Below are positions 61,108-64,000 of a DNA stretch of 64,000 nt, in pieces. The translations under genes and the position numbers were made by a program. The stretch is from the NCBI RefSeq assembly GCF_029784155.1, contig NC_073692.1, positions 279,454,413 through 279,518,412 on the forward strand. Direction: 5' to 3'. The stretch comes from Uranotaenia lowii (Eukaryota; Arthropoda; Insecta; Diptera; Culicidae). The notes beneath the pieces were generated by a model, which was not told the origin of the DNA, did no database searches, and worked only from the letters and a program-made list of their open reading frames with translations. Numbering within the stretch: the first letter of the stretch is position 1; each line of letters begins with the position of its first letter.

Positions 61108-63167
61108 GTATGTCATTATTTTTATTTACATGGTATTCCGTCTCACGACATAACTTGACGAACATAATTCCTAAAATTCACCCGGTCCATGGCAACCGTT
61201 CTCCAATTTCTCGGGCACCCCACGTTCGCCAGATCTCGCTCCACTTGGTCTAACCATCTCGCTCGTTGCGCCCCCGCTCGTCTTGTTCCTACCGGATTCG
61301 TAGCGAACACCAGTAGATCGGCGACAAAAGAAGCTCGTGTTGCATTTCTTCGGGCTTGAAGAGTATCCATGTCAATAAGACGACATCGATGTTCGTAGCT
61401 TGGCATGAGGAATGGGTCTTGCCAGTTAAGGTGTCTGAGGGCATAACGCAAAAAGCGCCTCTGGATGGCCTCGAGCCGCTCATTACCGTTCTGGTAGTAA
61501 GGACACCAGACAGCTGAGGCGTATTCGAGGATGGATCGAACTATGCTGCAATACAGGCTCTTCAGGCAATACACGTCCTTGAATTCCTTGGCCACTCGGA
61601 ATAAAAATCCGAGGCTTCTAGAAGCTTTATCGACGACGTAGTTCGTATGTGTTTTGAATTCCAGCTTACGGTCGAGTATTACGCCCAAATCATTGATGTG
61701 GTCCACCCGCGCAATGGACTCATCTCCTAAGAAGTACTCCGCGCAAAAAGGCTGCCGTCTTCGTGAGAAACTGATGACTGCACATTTACTGCGATTCAAA
61801 GGCAGGCAGTTGATGTCGCACCACTTTGCGAAAAGATTAAACTGGTTTTGCAGAAAATCAATGTCGTCCTGACCGTTTATGGCGTAAAACAGTTTAAGAT
61901 CGTCAGCATAACAAAGTTTCGGGCCGTTAAGGAGTGTGAGCACATCGTTAAAATAGATTAAGAAGATAATCGGTCCTAAGTGACTACCTTGGGGCACACC
62001 AGAGGAAGCAGAGAACTGGCTGGAGAGAGTGTCTCCAGTGCGAACTGTCAATTTACGTCCAGTTAAGTAACTGCGGAACCAGCCAAGTAAAGGTCCGCAA
62101 AATCCTAAGCGCCCAAGCTTACCAATGGTGATATCGTGGTTCACCTTATCAAACGCTGCTGACAAATCGGTATAAATGGCGTCAGTTTGAGACTTAGCAG
62201 CAAAACTTTCGTGTACATAGGAGGTGAATGTCAACAGGTTAGTTGTCGTAGAGCGTTTGGGCATAAAACCGTGCTGATCGATTGAAAAATTTTGCTTACA
62301 GTACGAGAAAATCGGATCCATGACGACTAATTCGAATAGTTTGGAGATTGCACATAAAGCAGAAATTCCTCTATAGTTGTTGATATCTCTTCGGTCCCCC
62401 TTTTTATGGACTGGAAACATGTAGGCTTCCTTCCACAGTGAAGGGTAGGTGGCTCTGTCAAGAGAGGCTTGGAAGATGAGTCTTACAGGTGTCAGTAAAA
62501 CAGGAATAAATCGTTTTAAAAAGGTAGATGGTATGCCGTCCGGGCCAGTAGAGAGGGAATTTTTGAGCTTTGCCGCTGCTTTAGATATGACCGCATCCTC
62601 TACAACAATCGTGCTCATGCTGAAGCCGAGTTGCGAAACATTCCTAACAGCATTCTCCACGTGTTCTCGGGATGTTGAAGCAGTAGCAAAGGTACTCGAG
62701 AATTTTTGAGCAAAGAGAGCACAGATTCCGCCATCAGAGTTCGCAGTGTTGCCATCCAGAAACATTTGAGTTGGAATACCAGGTTCATTCCGCTGACTTT
62801 TGACATGCTTCCAGAACGATTTTGGGTTGGACTTGAGGTTACGTTGTACTCGAAAAAGATAATTTTGGTAACAACGCTTACTAGCTTTTTTATAAGCGGA
62901 GTTCAGTCTTCGATATGCATCCTTAGTTTGGGAGGATTTGAGCTTATGGTAATTTCTAAGAGCACATCTCTTCGCCGTCTTCAGTCGACGCAGTTCCTTC
63001 GTAAACCAAGGAGTCCGCAAATTCCCGGAAGTCGTTCGCTTTGGCACGTGGCAGTCGATAACGTAATTTAAGATATGCGAAAAGGTTTCGGCCGCAGCAT
63101 TGGGATTCAATAGATTGAGTTCAGATTCCCAGTCGATGGTGACCAGGATATGGGAGATAGCATCGAA
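61108..63167 (-). mobile_element. CR1-like LINE, 5'-truncated, otherwise intact
   Basis: Minus-strand insertion in the 18-bp array. The 5' edge (about 63167) falls in the segment after the endonuclease, reading ISHILVTIDWESELNLLNPN in frame with the RT ORF. The 3' edge is a short UTR (GGAATACCATGTAAATAAAAATAATGACATAC) without a poly(A) run, as in CR1-type elements. TGTAT flanks both sides and could be a short target duplication. The unbroken 655-codon frame implies a recent insertion. Confidence 0.85.
61143..63110 (-). CDS. LINE reverse transcriptase (5'-truncated pol), open frame
   Basis: Reverse transcriptase plus C-terminal domain of a CR1/Jockey-group LINE, which copies the element RNA at nicked target DNA. 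Conserved blocks: N-terminal GPDGIPSTFLKRF (about 189-201), HKKGDRRDINNYRGIS, block A YTDLSAAFD (313-321), GVPQGSHLGP (371-380) and the catalytic YADD (401-404). The C-terminal region has SILEYASAVWCPYY and QRRFLRYALRHLNW. There is no stop or frameshift over 655 codons. The first codon in this open frame is a TTG; similarity continues upstream to the truncation, so it is not a true start. The endonuclease is missing, so the copy cannot move by itself. Confidence 0.9.
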   Translation of the reverse strand: MNPNAAAETFSHILNYVIDCHVPKRTTSGNLRTPWFTKELRRLKTAKRCALRNYHKLKSSQTKDAYRRLNSAYKKASKRCYQNYLFRVQRNLKSNPKSFWKHVKSQRNEPGIPTQMFLDGNTANSDGGICALFAQKFSSTFATASTSREHVENAVRNVSQLGFSMSTIVVEDAVISKAAAKLKNSLSTGPDGIPSTFLKRFIPVLLTPVRLIFQASLDRATYPSLWKEAYMFPVHKKGDRRDINNYRGISALCAISKLFELVVMDPIFSYCKQNFSIDQHGFMPKRSTTTNLLTFTSYVHESFAAKSQTDAIYTDLSAAFDKVNHDITIGKLGRLGFCGPLLGWFRSYLTGRKLTVRTGDTLSSQFSASSGVPQGSHLGPIIFLIYFNDVLTLLNGPKLCYADDLKLFYAINGQDDIDFLQNQFNLFAKWCDINCLPLNRSKCAVISFSRRRQPFCAEYFLGDESIARVDHINDLGVILDRKLEFKTHTNYVVDKASRSLGFLFRVAKEFKDVYCLKSLYCSIVRSILEYASAVWCPYYQNGNERLEAIQRRFLRYALRHLNWQDPFLMPSYEHRCRLIDMDTLQARRNATRASFVADLLVFATNPVGTRRAGAQRARWLDQVERDLANVGCPRNWRTVAMDRVNFRNYVRQVMS

Positions 63168-63240
63168 ATTGTATCACATGGAATGATTAAAATGCTTGCA
63201 CAGATTATGTCTCGAGATAAGTTTATGTCACATGGTTAAA

Positions 63241-64000
63241 TTCTGTTATATAGTTGAAATTTTACCATTTCAACGCTGTAACATGTTGATCATTACGTGA
63301 ATACACCATAAGTTAACATTCTATACAATTCTATTCAAGTTATATATTGACAAGAAAAAAGTTGCGTAATTCTACGTTTAGCGGCCTCAACTTTTTTTTT
63401 AAATTTTTTTTGTTTCAATTACAGTCGTTTAAACATCTTTAAGTTGAACATAAAAAATCCGGTTAAACCAAACCAAATTCTTTTCTCACTGTTTTAGAGA
63501 TCCTTGTGGAAAAATATCGATATTTTCATAATTCATACCCTGTATTAAAGCACGGCAAGAGGTGAACCAGCCTGTGGCTGAAAACCTCTCAAATAAAGAC
63601 AAAAAAAAGCACAGCAACAACATTTCCTCGACTAAATGCTTGGTAGATGGAAATGATTAAAAATATGCACCCGGTATGCGAAAAACTTAAATGAATCTCT
63701 CACCATATAAACATTTGGAAACTTTATCGTTTCATGAATAAAAAAAATGCACTGATAATGCAACATTAACATTTGAATTCCGAGATAACAGCAATGAAAA
63801 TCAATTTAAAAAGGAAAACAATAGCGATTCTAAACTCCCAACTTTTTTTCTTAAATTGAAGATAATTTAAACAGCTACTATAATGTTTCTAGCAGAGCAA
63901 AACACCGCCCAGAAACTCCCAAATATTTAAACGATATTTATAAAGTTAGTCGGGGTCCGCCACATCGAAAGACAATACAGGCTTGGCCCTAACAGACTAC
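63241..64000. other. AT-rich sequence to window end, with a SINE tail fragment
   Basis: No gene recognised. A SINE 3' end lies at 63563-63608; the last 60 bp become GC-balanced (TAGTCGGGGTCCGCC) and may be the start of another repeat. Confidence 0.5.
63563..63608 (+). repeat. SINE 3'-end fragment
   Basis: GAACCAGCCTGTGGCTGAAA, then ACCTCTCAAATAAAGACAAAAAAAA matches the tail of the SINE at 37735-37968 (GAACCAGCCGAAGGCTGAAA..CTCT..AAAGACAAAA). A 5'-truncated copy on the plus strand. Confidence 0.6.

Larger units (their letters stand above)
60618..63240. repeat. 18-bp tandem repeat array, split by a LINE
   Basis: Degenerate copies of GATTATGTYRCATGGTCN run from about 60618 to 61107 and resume at about 63168-63240. 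The 2.06-kb intervening piece is the LINE insertion. About 27 units precede the LINE and 3-4 very diverged units follow it. Confidence 0.85.

Overview
This window is insect DNA, most likely from a mosquito and probably culicine. The pointers are one unmistakable muscleblind (mbl) coding exon, two copies of a DD37E-type Tc1/mariner element (the ITmD37E group, described from mosquitoes), several non-LTR retrotransposon lineages common in mosquitoes, and AT-rich, repeat-packed intergenic or intronic sequence. There are three gaps of exactly 500 N (14323-14822, 32177-32676, 57677-58176), so this is a scaffolded draft. Nothing bacterial is present: no operons, CRISPR arrays or rRNA.

Layout. 1-1655: 9-bp satellite (ATGACAAAA)n, cut by the window start. 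3988-6090: non-autonomous hAT element with an 8-bp target-site duplication (TSD). 6758-8002: degenerate ITmD37E, minus strand. 9107-9135 and 31992-32020: two Helitron-like 3' ends in opposite orientation. The second one closes a large element containing a 14.3-kb CAGA-based satellite (14823-29105), about eleven copies of a ~147-bp repeat (29106-31570) interrupted by a MITE-like insertion (29953-30808), and a 152-bp near-perfect palindrome (31581-31732). 33180-36614: LINE with ORF1, endonuclease and reverse transcriptase (RT) pieces. 37735-37968: tRNA-derived SINE. 42006-43216: second ITmD37E, plus strand. 43659-46219: long-armed foldback element with a nested hAT MITE (44271-44993). 46680-48840: decayed R1-like LINE fragment. 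52412-55641: minisatellite block bounded by a direct repeat, with a poly(A)-tailed retroposon inserted in it. 55925-56470: AT-rich inverted repeat. 56671-~57618/57655: the muscleblind exon that carries the start codon. 60618-63240: 18-bp repeat array interrupted by a 5'-truncated LINE with an intact 655-codon RT frame.

Interpretation. The only confident host gene is muscleblind, on the minus strand. The exon ends in a canonical GT donor at 56670, so everything to its left is probably the very large mbl intron, which has collected transposons and satellites. A weaker candidate host exon (first coding exon, minus strand, donor at 13569) may belong to a nested or downstream gene. The most interesting points are: an ATG-less 101-codon open frame in the 5' part of the mbl exon, which a back-spliced (circular) mbl RNA could read; the two-phase, almost mutation-free CAGA array inside a Helitron-like element; and the GC-rich poly(A)-tailed retroposon, made of internal monomers, inserted in a minisatellite with a 14-bp TSD. 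All family assignments were made by eye, without database searches.
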